From contig OZ243123.1 in assembly GCA_965212505.1 (NCBI GenBank), positions 2,108,001 to 2,172,000 of the forward strand: a stretch of DNA of 64,000 nt. The letters are read 5' to 3'. Positions 37,526 through 46,302 of the stretch are shown piece by piece. Numbering within the stretch: the first letter of the stretch is position 1; every line of letters starts with the position of its first letter. Below the pieces are notes generated by a model. The model was not told where the DNA came from, did not search any database, and worked only from the letters and a program-made list of their open reading frames with translations. Source of the stretch: JAHEKO01 sp965212505 (lineage in GTDB: Bacteria; Acidobacteriota; Thermoanaerobaculia; Multivoradales; JAHEKO01). The translations under genes were made by a program, and so were the position numbers.

Positions 37526-39496
37526 TCAGACCAGATCGGCGTCGGTGATCACCTCGACCGTGCTCGGCCCGTCGTGTTCGAGCGCTCTTCTGAACGCATC
37601 CTCCAGCTCGCTAGCTTCCGTCACCCGAATACCGAGCGCTCCGCAGAGCTCCGCGTACTCCGCGAAGTTCGGGTTGTGGAGCGAGGTCTGCCACACGTCC
37701 CAGTCACCCGCTCGCTGCTCCTTCGAGATCTTGCCCAGCTCCGAGTTGTTCAGCAGAACGTGGGTGATGTTCATCCCGTATTTGACCGCCGTCGTCACCT
37801 CGCCCATGTACTGCCCGAAGCCGCCGTCGCCCGAGACCGCGATCACCGGGCGGCCGGCGAAGCGAGGGTCCTCTTCGAGCGTCGCTGCCCAAGCGCCCAT
37901 CGCCGCCGGATAGGCGAAGCCGATCGACCCGAGATAGCCCGACATCAGTACCGCCTGCCGGGAACATTCGAAATAGCGACCAAAGGAGTAGGCGTTGTTG
38001 CCCACGTCGACCGTGATGATCGCGTCTTCGGGGGTCACCCGGTTCATCGCGGCAAAGACCGCCGATGAGCTGACGCCCCGACCGCGCTCCTCCTCCAGGC
38101 GACGCTCCTTCTCGTGTCGCCACATCGCCCACCGCTCGGCAACGTCGGGCCGCTGATCGACCGTTTGCGCTCCCTCGAGAAGGCCCTGCAGCTGCCCGAC
38201 CGTGACGCCGATCTCGCCCCAGACAGGCACGTCGACCTTGTGGAACTTGCCCAGAATCATCGGGTCGAAGTCCACCTGCACGGTTGGACGTTTCGGCGTA
38301 ATGCCGGTGTGGTTGCTGAAACTCGCGCCGAGCACGATCAGAGCGTCGGATTCGTTCATCAGCCAGCTCGCGATGGGTGTGCCCGAGCGGCCGAGGACTC
38401 CTCCGGCCAGGGGGTGGCGGTCGGAGATGAGCCCCTTACCCTTGAACGTGGTCAGGATCGGCGCGTTCAACTGTTCCGCAAACGCGGTCACCGCCTCCAT
38501 CTCGAATCGCGCACCGTGACCCACGACGATCACCGGCCGCTTCGACTCGCGAATCAACCGTTCCGCGGCCTGCAGGGACTCCTCTGGCGGCGCGATCTCG
38601 CGCGGCGTCAGGCGCCCCGCGGGACCACCGGCCTTGGCTCCCGGCCTGGCGGGCAGCGTCTGCACCTCGTCCGGGAAGATCAAATGAGAGACGCCCCGAT
38701 TCAGGATCGCGCTCTTGGTCGCCAGGTTGCCGAGCTCCGCGTGCCGACTCGTTTGCAACACCGGTTGGCTCCACTGGGCGACCTTGCCGAAGGCTGCGGC
38801 GAGGTCGACCTCCTGGAACGCTCCGGGACCGAGCACCTGGGTGTCGACCTGGCCGGTCAGAGCAATGACCGGAGATCGGTCGACATTGGCGTCCCAGAGC
38901 CCGGTGAGGAGGTTTGTCGCGCCGGGACCTGCAATGGCGAGACAGGCGGCCGGACGGCCCGTCAGCTTGCCGTAGGCGGACGCGGCGAAGGACGCCGCCC
39001 CCTCGTGTCGAATGCCGAAGTAACGCAGCTTACCGGCGGCCTCTTGACGACGCAGGGCATCTGCCAGGCCCAGGTTCGAGTGTCCGACCATCCCCCAAAC
39101 GGCCTGGACGCCCCAATTGACGAGCGTTTCGGCGATGACGTCGGTCACCGTCGTCTCGTGCGCCTCCTCCTCCGGAAAGGCCACGTAGACCCCATCATCC
39201 CGAACTTCCACTGGGAAGGTCTCCACCCCGTCGTCGAAGCCCGGAGCCTTGCCGGTGAGCGGGTCGTAGTCCCAGCCGTGCCAGGGGCAGCGCAGAAGCC
39301 CGTTCTCGATCGTCCCTTCACCCAGCGGACCGCCCTGGTGCGGGCATCGGTTGTCGAGCGCTCCGAACTCGCCATCGTGCCGGGTCAGGCAGAGTGTGCG
39401 GTGTTCGCAAGTGACCGACTTCACCCTCCCCTCGGCGAGCTCCTCCGGGTCCAGGACCTTCAACCACTTCACTGCGCCTTGACCTTCGTCTGTCAT
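37526..39496 (-). CDS. Rieske [2Fe-2S] domain fused to a thiamine-pyrophosphate-dependent enzyme
   Basis: 656 residues. Residues about 10-105 form a Rieske domain with CxH-x16-CxxH (CPHQGG, then CPWHGWDY). Residues about 112-656 are a three-domain TPP enzyme of the acetolactate synthase/pyruvate oxidase family: catalytic Glu in RHEGAASFAASAYG, a central domain with VIVVGHGARFE, and the TPP-binding GDGGFGQYMGEVTTAVKYG with LLNNSELG. No FAD-specific motif is obvious. The Rieske part presumably passes electrons from the TPP adduct; this is inference, and the substrate (pyruvate or another 2-oxo acid) is unknown. AAAGGAG lies before the ATG. It is 27 bp downstream of the other Rieske fusion and surely shares its operon. 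Confidence 0.85.
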   Translation of the reverse strand: MTDEGQGAVKWLKVLDPEELAEGRVKSVTCEHRTLCLTRHDGEFGALDNRCPHQGGPLGEGTIENGLLRCPWHGWDYDPLTGKAPGFDDGVETFPVEVRDDGVYVAFPEEEAHETTVTDVIAETLVNWGVQAVWGMVGHSNLGLADALRRQEAAGKLRYFGIRHEGAASFAASAYGKLTGRPAACLAIAGPGATNLLTGLWDANVDRSPVIALTGQVDTQVLGPGAFQEVDLAAAFGKVAQWSQPVLQTSRHAELGNLATKSAILNRGVSHLIFPDEVQTLPARPGAKAGGPAGRLTPREIAPPEESLQAAERLIRESKRPVIVVGHGARFEMEAVTAFAEQLNAPILTTFKGKGLISDRHPLAGGVLGRSGTPIASWLMNESDALIVLGASFSNHTGITPKRPTVQVDFDPMILGKFHKVDVPVWGEIGVTVGQLQGLLEGAQTVDQRPDVAERWAMWRHEKERRLEEERGRGVSSSAVFAAMNRVTPEDAIITVDVGNNAYSFGRYFECSRQAVLMSGYLGSIGFAYPAAMGAWAATLEEDPRFAGRPVIAVSGDGGFGQYMGEVTTAVKYGMNITHVLLNNSELGKISKEQRAGDWDVWQTSLHNPNFAEYAELCGALGIRVTEASELEDAFRRALEHDGPSTVEVITDADLV

Positions 39497-39523
39497 CCGA
39501 TCGACTCCTTTCGAGCCCGAGAC

Positions 39524-41143
39524 CTAAAGAGGAACGACGCCGCCGTAGCTCACACCCGTGAGATAAGCGACGTCGCGCTTCCAGGTCGTGAGATCGGTCG
39601 AACGCAGCTGCTGGAGATGGGTATGCCCACACGCGCGGGCAAGGAGCTTCATCAGCTCGACGGACGAGCCGAAAAAGCGTGCCAGCCGCTCGGCAGCCGC
39701 GTCGACCGGCAGTCGCTCTCGGAGGTGGTCCTTCTGAGTGGCGATGCCGACCGGACAGTTGTTGGTATGGCAAGCTCGCATTCCCAGGCAGCCGATCGCC
39801 TGGATCGCCGAGTTCGACACCGCGATGCCATCGGCTCCGAGCGCCATCGCCTTGGCGAAGTCCGCCGGTGTGCGGAGTCCGCCGGTGATGATCAGCGTGA
39901 CCCGATCGGTCAGGTCCCGACGTTCCAGATGGCGCCTCGCGCGCGCCAACGCCGGCAGCGTCGGCACCGAGATGTTGTCGCGGAAGATTCTCGGCGCGGC
40001 GCCGGTACCGCCGCCGCGCCCGTCGAGAATCACGTAGTCGACGCCGATCCGCACCGCCGCGTCGATGTCCTCTTCGATGTGCTGCGCCGAGAGCTTGAAG
40101 CCGATGGGAATACCGCCGGTCGCCTCGCGAACCTCGTCGGCGAAGTGACGGAAGCCGTCCTCGTCGTCCCACTCGGGGAACCGCGCCGGCGAGATCGCCG
40201 ATTGGCCCGCTTCGAGGCCGCGAACTTCCGCAATCTTGCCCTGGACCTTCTCTCCGGGCAGGTGGCCACCCGTTCCCGTCTTGGCACCTTGCCCGCCCTT
40301 GAAGTGGAAGGCCTGGACCTGCGAGAGCTTGTCCATCGAGAAGCCGAAGCGAGCCGAGGCCAGCTCGTAGAAGTAGCGGCTGTTCGCCTCTTGCTCCTCG
40401 GGGAGCATGCCCCCCTCGCCGGAGCAGATGCCCGTTCCGGCCAGCTCCGCCCCTTTCGCCAACGCGACCTTCGACTCGAACGAGAGCGCGCCAAAGCTCA
40501 TGTCGGAGACAAAGATCGGAATCTCCAGACGAAGCGGCTTGGCGGCTTGCGGTCCGATCACCAACTCGGTACCGACCTCAGTGTCGTCGAGCTGTGGCAC
40601 CGTCGCGAGCTGGGCCGTGACGAACTGCAGATCCTCCCAGACCGGCAGCTCGGTTCGCGAAACACCCATCGCTTCGACCGGGCCGTGATGGCCGACCCTT
40701 TCGAGGCCGTTCGAGGCCAGCTCCCGAATGAACTTGACGTGCGGCTCGGCCGGAGTCCCTTTCGAGTGATCCTGGAAGTTGCCCTGGTAGGCGGAACGAT
40801 CGTAGGGCTGTGGATTGTCCGACTCCCAGGCACGAACCTCGTCTGCGTCTACCCAGACGCCGTCTTCCTCGATCCACGAGCCGAACTTGTGGAGGCGCTC
40901 GGCTGAATTGTAGGAGCTCACCCCGGAGCGGACCTGATAGTCCCAGTTGTGGACGCCGCAGATGATGTCGTCGCCGCGGACGAAGCCGTCGGCCATGAGA
41001 GCTCCGCGATGGGCGCACCGCCCGTAGAGGACCGACGCCTCGTCATCGAGCCGCACGACCACGAGGTCGACCTTCCCGACGAGCGCGTAGGCGGGCTTCC
41101 GGTCCTCCAGCTCGCTCCAAACGGCCACCCTGACCTTCTCCAT
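39524..41143 (-). CDS. Rieske [2Fe-2S] domain fused to an FMN-binding glutamate-synthase-like domain
   Basis: 539 residues from ATG 41143; a strong AAGGAGGT precedes it with 7 nt spacing, so an in-frame GTG at 41152 is not used. A Rieske domain (about 5-100) has CAHRG and CGVHNWDY, again CxH-x16-CxxH. The rest is the GltB-type FMN barrel of stand-alone glutamate synthases: SFGALSFESKVALAKGAELA, GGQGAKTGTGGHLPG, DGRGGGTGAAP, and a 3Fe-4S-type cysteine set CLGMRACHTNNCPVG. It lacks the glutaminase and NADPH subunits of GOGAT. Electrons could therefore come through Rieske. The partner is the adjacent Rieske-TPP enzyme. Substrate unknown. Confidence 0.87.
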   Translation of the reverse strand: MEKVRVAVWSELEDRKPAYALVGKVDLVVVRLDDEASVLYGRCAHRGALMADGFVRGDDIICGVHNWDYQVRSGVSSYNSAERLHKFGSWIEEDGVWVDADEVRAWESDNPQPYDRSAYQGNFQDHSKGTPAEPHVKFIRELASNGLERVGHHGPVEAMGVSRTELPVWEDLQFVTAQLATVPQLDDTEVGTELVIGPQAAKPLRLEIPIFVSDMSFGALSFESKVALAKGAELAGTGICSGEGGMLPEEQEANSRYFYELASARFGFSMDKLSQVQAFHFKGGQGAKTGTGGHLPGEKVQGKIAEVRGLEAGQSAISPARFPEWDDEDGFRHFADEVREATGGIPIGFKLSAQHIEEDIDAAVRIGVDYVILDGRGGGTGAAPRIFRDNISVPTLPALARARRHLERRDLTDRVTLIITGGLRTPADFAKAMALGADGIAVSNSAIQAIGCLGMRACHTNNCPVGIATQKDHLRERLPVDAAAERLARFFGSSVELMKLLARACGHTHLQQLRSTDLTTWKRDVAYLTGVSYGGVVPL

Positions 41144-41171
41144 TTGCTGCACCTCCTTGGTAGATGCGGGT

Positions 41172-41180
41172 GTTATATCA
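41172..41180 (-). promoter_or_regulatory. Extended -10 box TGATATAAC upstream of the Rieske pair
   Basis: On the minus strand TGA-TATAAC, a good extended -10, lies 28 nt before the ATG at 41143 and just upstream of its Shine-Dalgarno. No clear -35 is seen. Around 41270-41300 CCCGTCG and CGACGGG can form a stem with a 13-nt loop; it has no T-run, so I do not call it a terminator. Confidence 0.4.
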
Positions 41181-41325
41181 GCGTCGGGCCGAGACGCACC
41201 GCGCTTCGCCTATCAGATGCTAGGGAGTGTCGCGAAGCTCGCCTCCATTACGCGAACGCGCGCACGCCTCCCGTCGCCGGGTGCATTCCCGACGGGCGTT
41301 CCCTGCGAAGGAAGGGCGCTTCTGC

Positions 41326-43257
41326 CTAGGAGACGGTGACCGGAGGTGCCGGCTCGGGAGCTATCTCGACGGCATCGGCCTCGACAGTCGGCTGTCGGAG
41401 GAACCTACCGTGCGCCTCTGGCAACGGGTAGACGCCGAGCGCGCCCTGCTCGAGCCAGGAGTGCTCGCCCTCCATGACCCGGACGCCGAGGTCGTAGTTC
41501 TCGGCGTCGTCGTTGCTCCACAGTTCGTGGAACAGCCGCTTGACCGTTCGGGTCGAGCTCCGACAGAAGCTCGCCGCGAGCTCGCGCCCCTTGGCGGCCT
41601 CCGGGTCCTGGCGTTGGCTCATCGCCTGCGCGCGCGAAATCGAAGAGGCCATCGCGAACAGCTCGTTGGCGATGTCGACGATCCGGAACAGGAAGCCCTG
41701 CTTGTGCTGGAGCTTCGGACCGTGCGCGACCATGCCGTGGAAGACCTGGCGCGCCAGTCTGCGGGTGCTGCGGTTGACAAAGCGCATGTGCTTCGCCAGG
41801 TCTCCGAACTCGCCGTAGCGAGGCCAACGGCCCCACCCGAGCCAGCGCGTCGGGTACCAGCCGATGTAGAAGGCCGCACTCCGCACAAGGGCGCTGAATT
41901 TCTGTCCGAGGCTTTTGCGTGGATCGATCAGATCTCCCGCTACCTGTAGGTGCTTGTCGACCGCTTCGCGGGCCATGAAGAGATGCATGATCTCGCTCGA
42001 GCCCTCGAAGATCTTGTTGATGCGGTAGTCGCGCATCATTCTTTCGACGCCGATCGGCACCTCCCCCCGATCTGCGAGCGACGACTCCGTCTCGTAGCCA
42101 CGACCTCCACGAATCTGCATCGTGTCGTCGACGATCTCCCACATCTGGTAGGTGACCCACTCCTTGCAGGCCGCAGCCTCCAAGCGGATGTCGAAGCGAT
42201 GACTGTCCGCCATCTCGATGGTCTGTTCGACAATCGCCTCCATGGCGAAGGTCGTCGCCGCCATGTTGGCGAGCAGGTGGGAGATGGCCTCGTGCTTGCC
42301 GACCGGCTTGCCCCACTGCACGCGCTCGGCGGACCAGGTGCGGCAGATCTCGATCGCCGCCTTGGCGCCTCCGACCGACATGTTGGGGATCGAGAGGCGG
42401 CCGTCGTTGAGCGTGGTCAGCGCAATCTTGAGGCCACGCCCCTCGGAGCCGATGAGGTTCTCCGCCGGCACCCTGACGTCGCTGAAGCTGATGATGCCGT
42501 TGGCCAGAGCTCGCAGACCCATGAAGTGGCAGCGCTTTTCGAGCTCCACCCCTTCCCAACCGGTCTCGACCACAAAGGCACTGATCTTGCCCGCGTCGTC
42601 TCGGGCCATCACCACCAGCAGGTCGGCGATCGTGCCGTTCGTACACCAGAGCTTCGTCCCGTTGAGAATGTAGTCGCCGTTCTCGGTCTTGATCGCTGTC
42701 GTGGCCAGACGGGCGGGGTCGGAACCCACATCCATCTCGGTGAGTGCAAAGGCGGAGATCTCCCCACGAGCGCAGCGCGGCAGGTACTTCTCCTTCAACA
42801 CGTCCGATCCGAACAGCTTGAGCGGTTGCGGTACGCCGATCGACTGATGGGCCGAAAGGAGTGCGCCGATGTTGCCGTCGACGCTACCGACGAGGTGCAT
42901 CACCTTCTGGTACTGCCGAATGCTGAAGCCGAGGCCGCCGTACTTCTTCGGAATCTTCATCCCGAAAGCGCCCAACTTCCGCAGGCTGTCGACCACGTCT
43001 TCCGGATATTCACCGGTGACGTCGACCTCGATCGGGTCGAGCTGGTTGCGGAGCAGGTCGTCGATCGCCTCGTAGAAGGCCTGGAACTCGGCGTCGTCCT
43101 CGGGCGATTCCGGGTACGGGTGGATCAGATCGAGGCGCAGATTTCCGAGAAACATCTCCTTCATGAAGCTCGGCTGATCCCAAGTGGTCTGCCGAGACTC
43201 CTCGGCGACCTGGCGGGCCTGTTCTTCGCTGACGTGACGACCAGTGCTCTCGCTCAT
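41326..43257 (-). CDS. Acyl-CoA dehydrogenase family protein (VLCAD/ACAD9-like)
   Basis: 643 residues. The classical ACAD core (about 60-440) shows EYPEDVVDSLRKLGAFGMKI, FALTEMDVGSD, GTKLWCTNGTIADLLVV, and YRINKIFEGSSEIMHLFMAR with the catalytic Glu region. The extra C-terminal half (about 450-643) matches the extended VLCAD/ACAD9 layout, as in bacterial long-chain enzymes. It dehydrogenates acyl-CoA and passes electrons to ETF. The start at 43257 is ATG. A perfect 7-bp inverted repeat lies 45 nt upstream. There is no etf or thiolase next to it; the EamA gene is directly upstream. Confidence 0.92.
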   Translation of the reverse strand: MSESTGRHVSEEQARQVAEESRQTTWDQPSFMKEMFLGNLRLDLIHPYPESPEDDAEFQAFYEAIDDLLRNQLDPIEVDVTGEYPEDVVDSLRKLGAFGMKIPKKYGGLGFSIRQYQKVMHLVGSVDGNIGALLSAHQSIGVPQPLKLFGSDVLKEKYLPRCARGEISAFALTEMDVGSDPARLATTAIKTENGDYILNGTKLWCTNGTIADLLVVMARDDAGKISAFVVETGWEGVELEKRCHFMGLRALANGIISFSDVRVPAENLIGSEGRGLKIALTTLNDGRLSIPNMSVGGAKAAIEICRTWSAERVQWGKPVGKHEAISHLLANMAATTFAMEAIVEQTIEMADSHRFDIRLEAAACKEWVTYQMWEIVDDTMQIRGGRGYETESSLADRGEVPIGVERMMRDYRINKIFEGSSEIMHLFMAREAVDKHLQVAGDLIDPRKSLGQKFSALVRSAAFYIGWYPTRWLGWGRWPRYGEFGDLAKHMRFVNRSTRRLARQVFHGMVAHGPKLQHKQGFLFRIVDIANELFAMASSISRAQAMSQRQDPEAAKGRELAASFCRSSTRTVKRLFHELWSNDDAENYDLGVRVMEGEHSWLEQGALGVYPLPEAHGRFLRQPTVEADAVEIAPEPAPPVTVS

Positions 43258-43301
43258 AGATCTACCCTCAGTTCTTCTCTGTTTCCCGGGACGAATTCGT
43301 T

Positions 43302-43319
43302 ATTGACCAACGGGTCAAT
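43302..43319. promoter_or_regulatory. Palindrome ATTGACC-AACG-GGTCAAT, probable repressor operator of the acyl-CoA dehydrogenase gene
   Basis: A perfect inverted repeat with 7-bp arms and a 4-bp centre, 18 bp in total. Its right end overlaps the first base of the EamA stop codon (43319), and it sits 45 nt before the dehydrogenase ATG (43257). TTGACC-N4-GGTCAA has the size and symmetry of TetR-family operators, and fatty-acid oxidation genes are often controlled by such proteins. This binding role is inferred. No -35/-10 pair beside it is obvious. Confidence 0.5.
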
Positions 43320-44257
43320 TATCGCTCCGGAGCAGTCCCATCGTCAAGGGAGGCGCCTTTCGGCTTCACTCCCGAGGCACCGACCACACTTGCCAGGGCG
43401 ACTCCGAAGACAACCAGTGACGACCCGACAAATGTCCTCGCGGTCCAGGGTTCGTCAAAGAGTACCGTACCGATTCCGAGAGCGACGATCGGAAATCCAA
43501 AGGTGATGAGGGAGAGCTTTGTCGCCGGAAGGCGTTGCAAGAGCCAGTAGTAGAGGGTGAACGTCACCACCGAGCCCATCAGGGCGAGATAGAGCAGCGC
43601 CCAGAGCGGCCGTCCTCTGAGAACAACGGTTTGGTCCCGCTCGAGTACCCAGGCGGCGACACCCATGATGAGTCCCGTCGCGAGCATGGGCGCCGTCGCA
43701 AGACGCATCGGGTCGATCCCATCCCCCCATTTCTTGATCGCGACGTGACTGATGGCCGCTGAAAAGGCAGAGACCAGGAGCACCATCGACGCGAGCGGCA
43801 CACCGGGGCCCGCGAGCGCTCTGAGGTCCTCGGAATAGATCACCGCGATTCCGGCGACGCCTAGGACCAGCCCCACCAAGGCTCGGCGATGCATCGGCTC
43901 ACCGTCGAGCCAGAAGTGCGCGATCACCGCGACGAAGATCGCAAAGGTCGAGAAGAGCACCGCCTCGAGGCCGGTCGGGACACCGCGCTGCGTCGCCCAG
44001 TAAACCACCGTGTACGAAATGACGATGCCGAAAATCAACTCGATCGCCCAGACTCGCAACAGCCGACGATCGACCTCGCCGGGTATTCCAGCCAGACCGC
44101 CCATGAGGGTCAGCACCACCCCCGCGAGGGCAAACCGGAGCGCCACACCCGTGAAGGGCGGAATCCCCTCGAGGCTGATCCGAATGGCCGACCAGGTACT
44201 CCCCCACACCACGATGAGGACGCCGAGCACGCCGTAGATGCCGGTCGACGGGCGCAT
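43319..44257 (-). CDS. EamA/DMT superfamily transporter
   Basis: 312 residues with ten hydrophobic helices and two EamA repeats: VLGVLIVVWGSTWSAIRISL opens the first, and ASMVLLVSAFSAAISHVAIKKW the second. The conserved end has FGFPIVALGIGTVLFDEPW. Such proteins export or import amino acids, nucleosides or other metabolites; the substrate is not readable. It begins 8 bp after asnS, so it is probably in the same operon. Its stop overlaps the inverted repeat before the dehydrogenase gene. Confidence 0.9.
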   Translation of the reverse strand: MRPSTGIYGVLGVLIVVWGSTWSAIRISLEGIPPFTGVALRFALAGVVLTLMGGLAGIPGEVDRRLLRVWAIELIFGIVISYTVVYWATQRGVPTGLEAVLFSTFAIFVAVIAHFWLDGEPMHRRALVGLVLGVAGIAVIYSEDLRALAGPGVPLASMVLLVSAFSAAISHVAIKKWGDGIDPMRLATAPMLATGLIMGVAAWVLERDQTVVLRGRPLWALLYLALMGSVVTFTLYYWLLQRLPATKLSLITFGFPIVALGIGTVLFDEPWTARTFVGSSLVVFGVALASVVGASGVKPKGASLDDGTAPER

Positions 44258-44265
44258 CCGGCTGG

Positions 44266-45555
44266 CTAGGGGTAGATCTTGTTGAGCATCCGCGGGTAGG
44301 GGATGGTCTCGCGCAGGTGCGGTAGCCCGGTGACCCAGGCGACGAAGCGCTCCAGCCCCATCCCAAATCCGCTATGCGGGAAGGTTCCGTACTTGCGCAC
44401 GTCGAGGTACCACTGAAACGCCTCGATCGGGAGATCGTGCGCTCGGATGCGCTCGAGCAGCAGGTCATGATCGTGAATCCGCTGACTCCCGCCGATGATC
44501 TCGCCGTAGCCCTCGGGGGCCAGGACGTCTACCCCGAGAATCTGGTCCGGGTTGTCCGGATCAGGTTCCATGTAGAACGCCTTGATCGCCGCGGGGAAGT
44601 GCGTCAAGAGAACCGGCTTGCCGAACTGGGTCGCCAGCGCTGTCTCCTCTTCCGCTCCGAGGTCGTCGCCCCATTTGACGTCGAAGCCGTCTTCTTGAAG
44701 CGAGGCGATCGCGTCGGTGTAGGTGACTCGCGGGAACGGTCCGGTCACCGCCTCGAGCGGCGCGCGGTCGCGTTCGAGGGTGTCGAGCTCACTGCAACAG
44801 CGATCCAAGACACGTTGTACCAGGGCGCACAGGAACTCCTCCGCCAATTCGCAAACACCGTTGAACTCGAGGAAAGCGACCTCGGGCTCGACCATCCAGA
44901 ACTCCATCAGGTGGCGGCGGGTCTTCGACTTCTCGGCGCGGAAGGTCGGACCGAAGCAGTAGACCTTGCCGTGAGCGGCCGCGGCCGGCTCCAGGTAGAG
45001 CTGTCCGGACTGGCTCAGGTATGCCTGATCGCCGAAGTACTCAGTCTCGAAGAGCGTCGAGGTCCCCTCACAAGCCGCCGGCGTCAGGATCGGCGAGTCG
45101 ATCAGCACGAAGTCGCGTTCGTAGAAGAAGTCTCGAATCGCCTGGCACACCTCGTTGCGAACTCGGAGCGCAGCTCGCTGGCGGCTCGAGCGCAGCCAGA
45201 GGTGGCGGTTCTCCATGAGGAACGAGACACCGTGCTCTTTCGGCGAGATCGGGAACTCGGGGCTCAGGTGCAGAAGTTCCACCGAGCTCAGGTGGAGCTC
45301 CACGCCGGAGGGAGCTCGTGCGTCCTCTTGGACGACACCCTCGACTCGGATCGTGGACTCCTGCGTCATCGCCTCGACGGCCTCCCACGACTCTTCGTCG
45401 AGTTGTTTTCGGCTCGCGACCCCCTGAACCTCCCCACTCCCATCGCGAATTTGCAGGAAGCCGATCTTGCCGCTCGAGCGCTTCTTGGACAGCCAGCCCT
45501 CCACGGTGACCGTGGAGCCGGCATGCTGAGACAGTTGACCGATCGAAGACTTCAT
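44266..45555 (-). CDS. asnS: Asparaginyl-tRNA synthetase
   Basis: 429 residues, class IIb. The OB-fold anticodon domain (about 1-110) has VTVEGWLSKKRSSGKIGFLQI. The catalytic domain has motif 2 FGPTFRAEKSKTRRHLMEF and motif 3 GFGMGLERFVAWVTG, followed by LRETIPYPR. AsnRS rather than AspRS is indicated by FLMENRHLWLRSSRQ and the length. It charges tRNA-Asn with Asn. A TATTCT box at 45573-45578 on the minus strand, about 17 nt before the ATG, suggests its own promoter; GGGAGAG is the RBS. Confidence 0.96.
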   Translation of the reverse strand: MKSSIGQLSQHAGSTVTVEGWLSKKRSSGKIGFLQIRDGSGEVQGVASRKQLDEESWEAVEAMTQESTIRVEGVVQEDARAPSGVELHLSSVELLHLSPEFPISPKEHGVSFLMENRHLWLRSSRQRAALRVRNEVCQAIRDFFYERDFVLIDSPILTPAACEGTSTLFETEYFGDQAYLSQSGQLYLEPAAAAHGKVYCFGPTFRAEKSKTRRHLMEFWMVEPEVAFLEFNGVCELAEEFLCALVQRVLDRCCSELDTLERDRAPLEAVTGPFPRVTYTDAIASLQEDGFDVKWGDDLGAEEETALATQFGKPVLLTHFPAAIKAFYMEPDPDNPDQILGVDVLAPEGYGEIIGGSQRIHDHDLLLERIRAHDLPIEAFQWYLDVRKYGTFPHSGFGMGLERFVAWVTGLPHLRETIPYPRMLNKIYP

Positions 45556-45597
45556 GTTTCTCTCCCGAGGGAAGAATACTCAGACCGAGCTGCGGAC

Positions 45598-46302
45598 TCA
45601 ATCACCCGCTGCAGATCTTGCGAGGGCTTCGAGCGCCTCCGTGGCCGCTCGCTGCTCGGCGAGTTTCTTCGAGGAGCCTTCCGCGACAGCACAGAGCGCT
45701 CCGTCCACCCAACACTCGACCGAAAAGCTCTTCTGGTGGTCCGGTCCGGTCTCAGAAACGTGCCGGTACTCCGGCAGCTGCCAGCCCCGCGATTGCGTCA
45801 GCTCCTGGAGCAGCGTCTTCGCGTCCGAAACACCGATACCGGCCCGCCGCTCGAGAGCCGCCTCGACGAGCGGTATGAGGAGCTTTCGACATCGGCTGAG
45901 TCCCCGATCGAGGAACAGCGCACCGACGACCGACTCCACCGCGTCGGCTAGAAGCGAAGGCTTGGCTCGCCCGCCTGAGCGCTCCTCCCCCACTCCCAGC
46001 CGGAGCACCGAGCCGAGCTCGAGCCGCGCCGCGTGCTCCGCCAGAACCGGCCGACTGACCAGGTAGGCCCTGATCTCCGAGAGGCCGCCCTCGGGCAGTT
46101 CCGGGTGGGTCTCGAACAGCCACTCGGTGACCACTAGTCCGAGGACGGCGTCGCCCAGGAACTCCAGGCGCTCGTAGTCCGTTTCGAGCCCCTGCTCGTT
46201 GGCATACGACCGATGTGTGAGCGCTCCCTCGAGCAGCTCTCGTCGGCGAAATCGGACTCCGAGTCGGCGTTCGAAGTCTCGCACGGCTCCAGGCTCGGTC
46301 AA
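45598..46302 (-). CDS. rnc: Ribonuclease III
   Basis: 234 residues. The RNase III signature ERLEFLGDAVLGLVVTEWLF and the second acidic site LADAVESVVGALFLDRG form the catalytic core. A dsRNA-binding domain (about 155-228) has DAKTLLQELTQ and AEGSSKKLAEQRAATEAL. It processes rRNA and structured mRNAs. The start codon is TTG, and TTGA overlaps the mutL stop, so translation is coupled to mutL. Confidence 0.96.
   Translation of the reverse strand: MTEPGAVRDFERRLGVRFRRRELLEGALTHRSYANEQGLETDYERLEFLGDAVLGLVVTEWLFETHPELPEGGLSEIRAYLVSRPVLAEHAARLELGSVLRLGVGEERSGGRAKPSLLADAVESVVGALFLDRGLSRCRKLLIPLVEAALERRAGIGVSDAKTLLQELTQSRGWQLPEYRHVSETGPDHQKSFSVECWVDGALCAVAEGSSKKLAEQRAATEALEALARSAAGD

Noticed and set aside
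38114..40906. 930-codon open frame on the plus strand
   Set aside because: It runs antisense to both Rieske fusions, has an amino-acid composition of reverse-strand high-GC coding DNA and no domain; the minus-strand genes explain the region.
41270..41305. Stem CCCGTCG/CGACGGG as a terminator of the acyl-CoA dehydrogenase gene
   Set aside because: No T-run follows on either strand and the loop is 13 nt; kept only as a possible fold.
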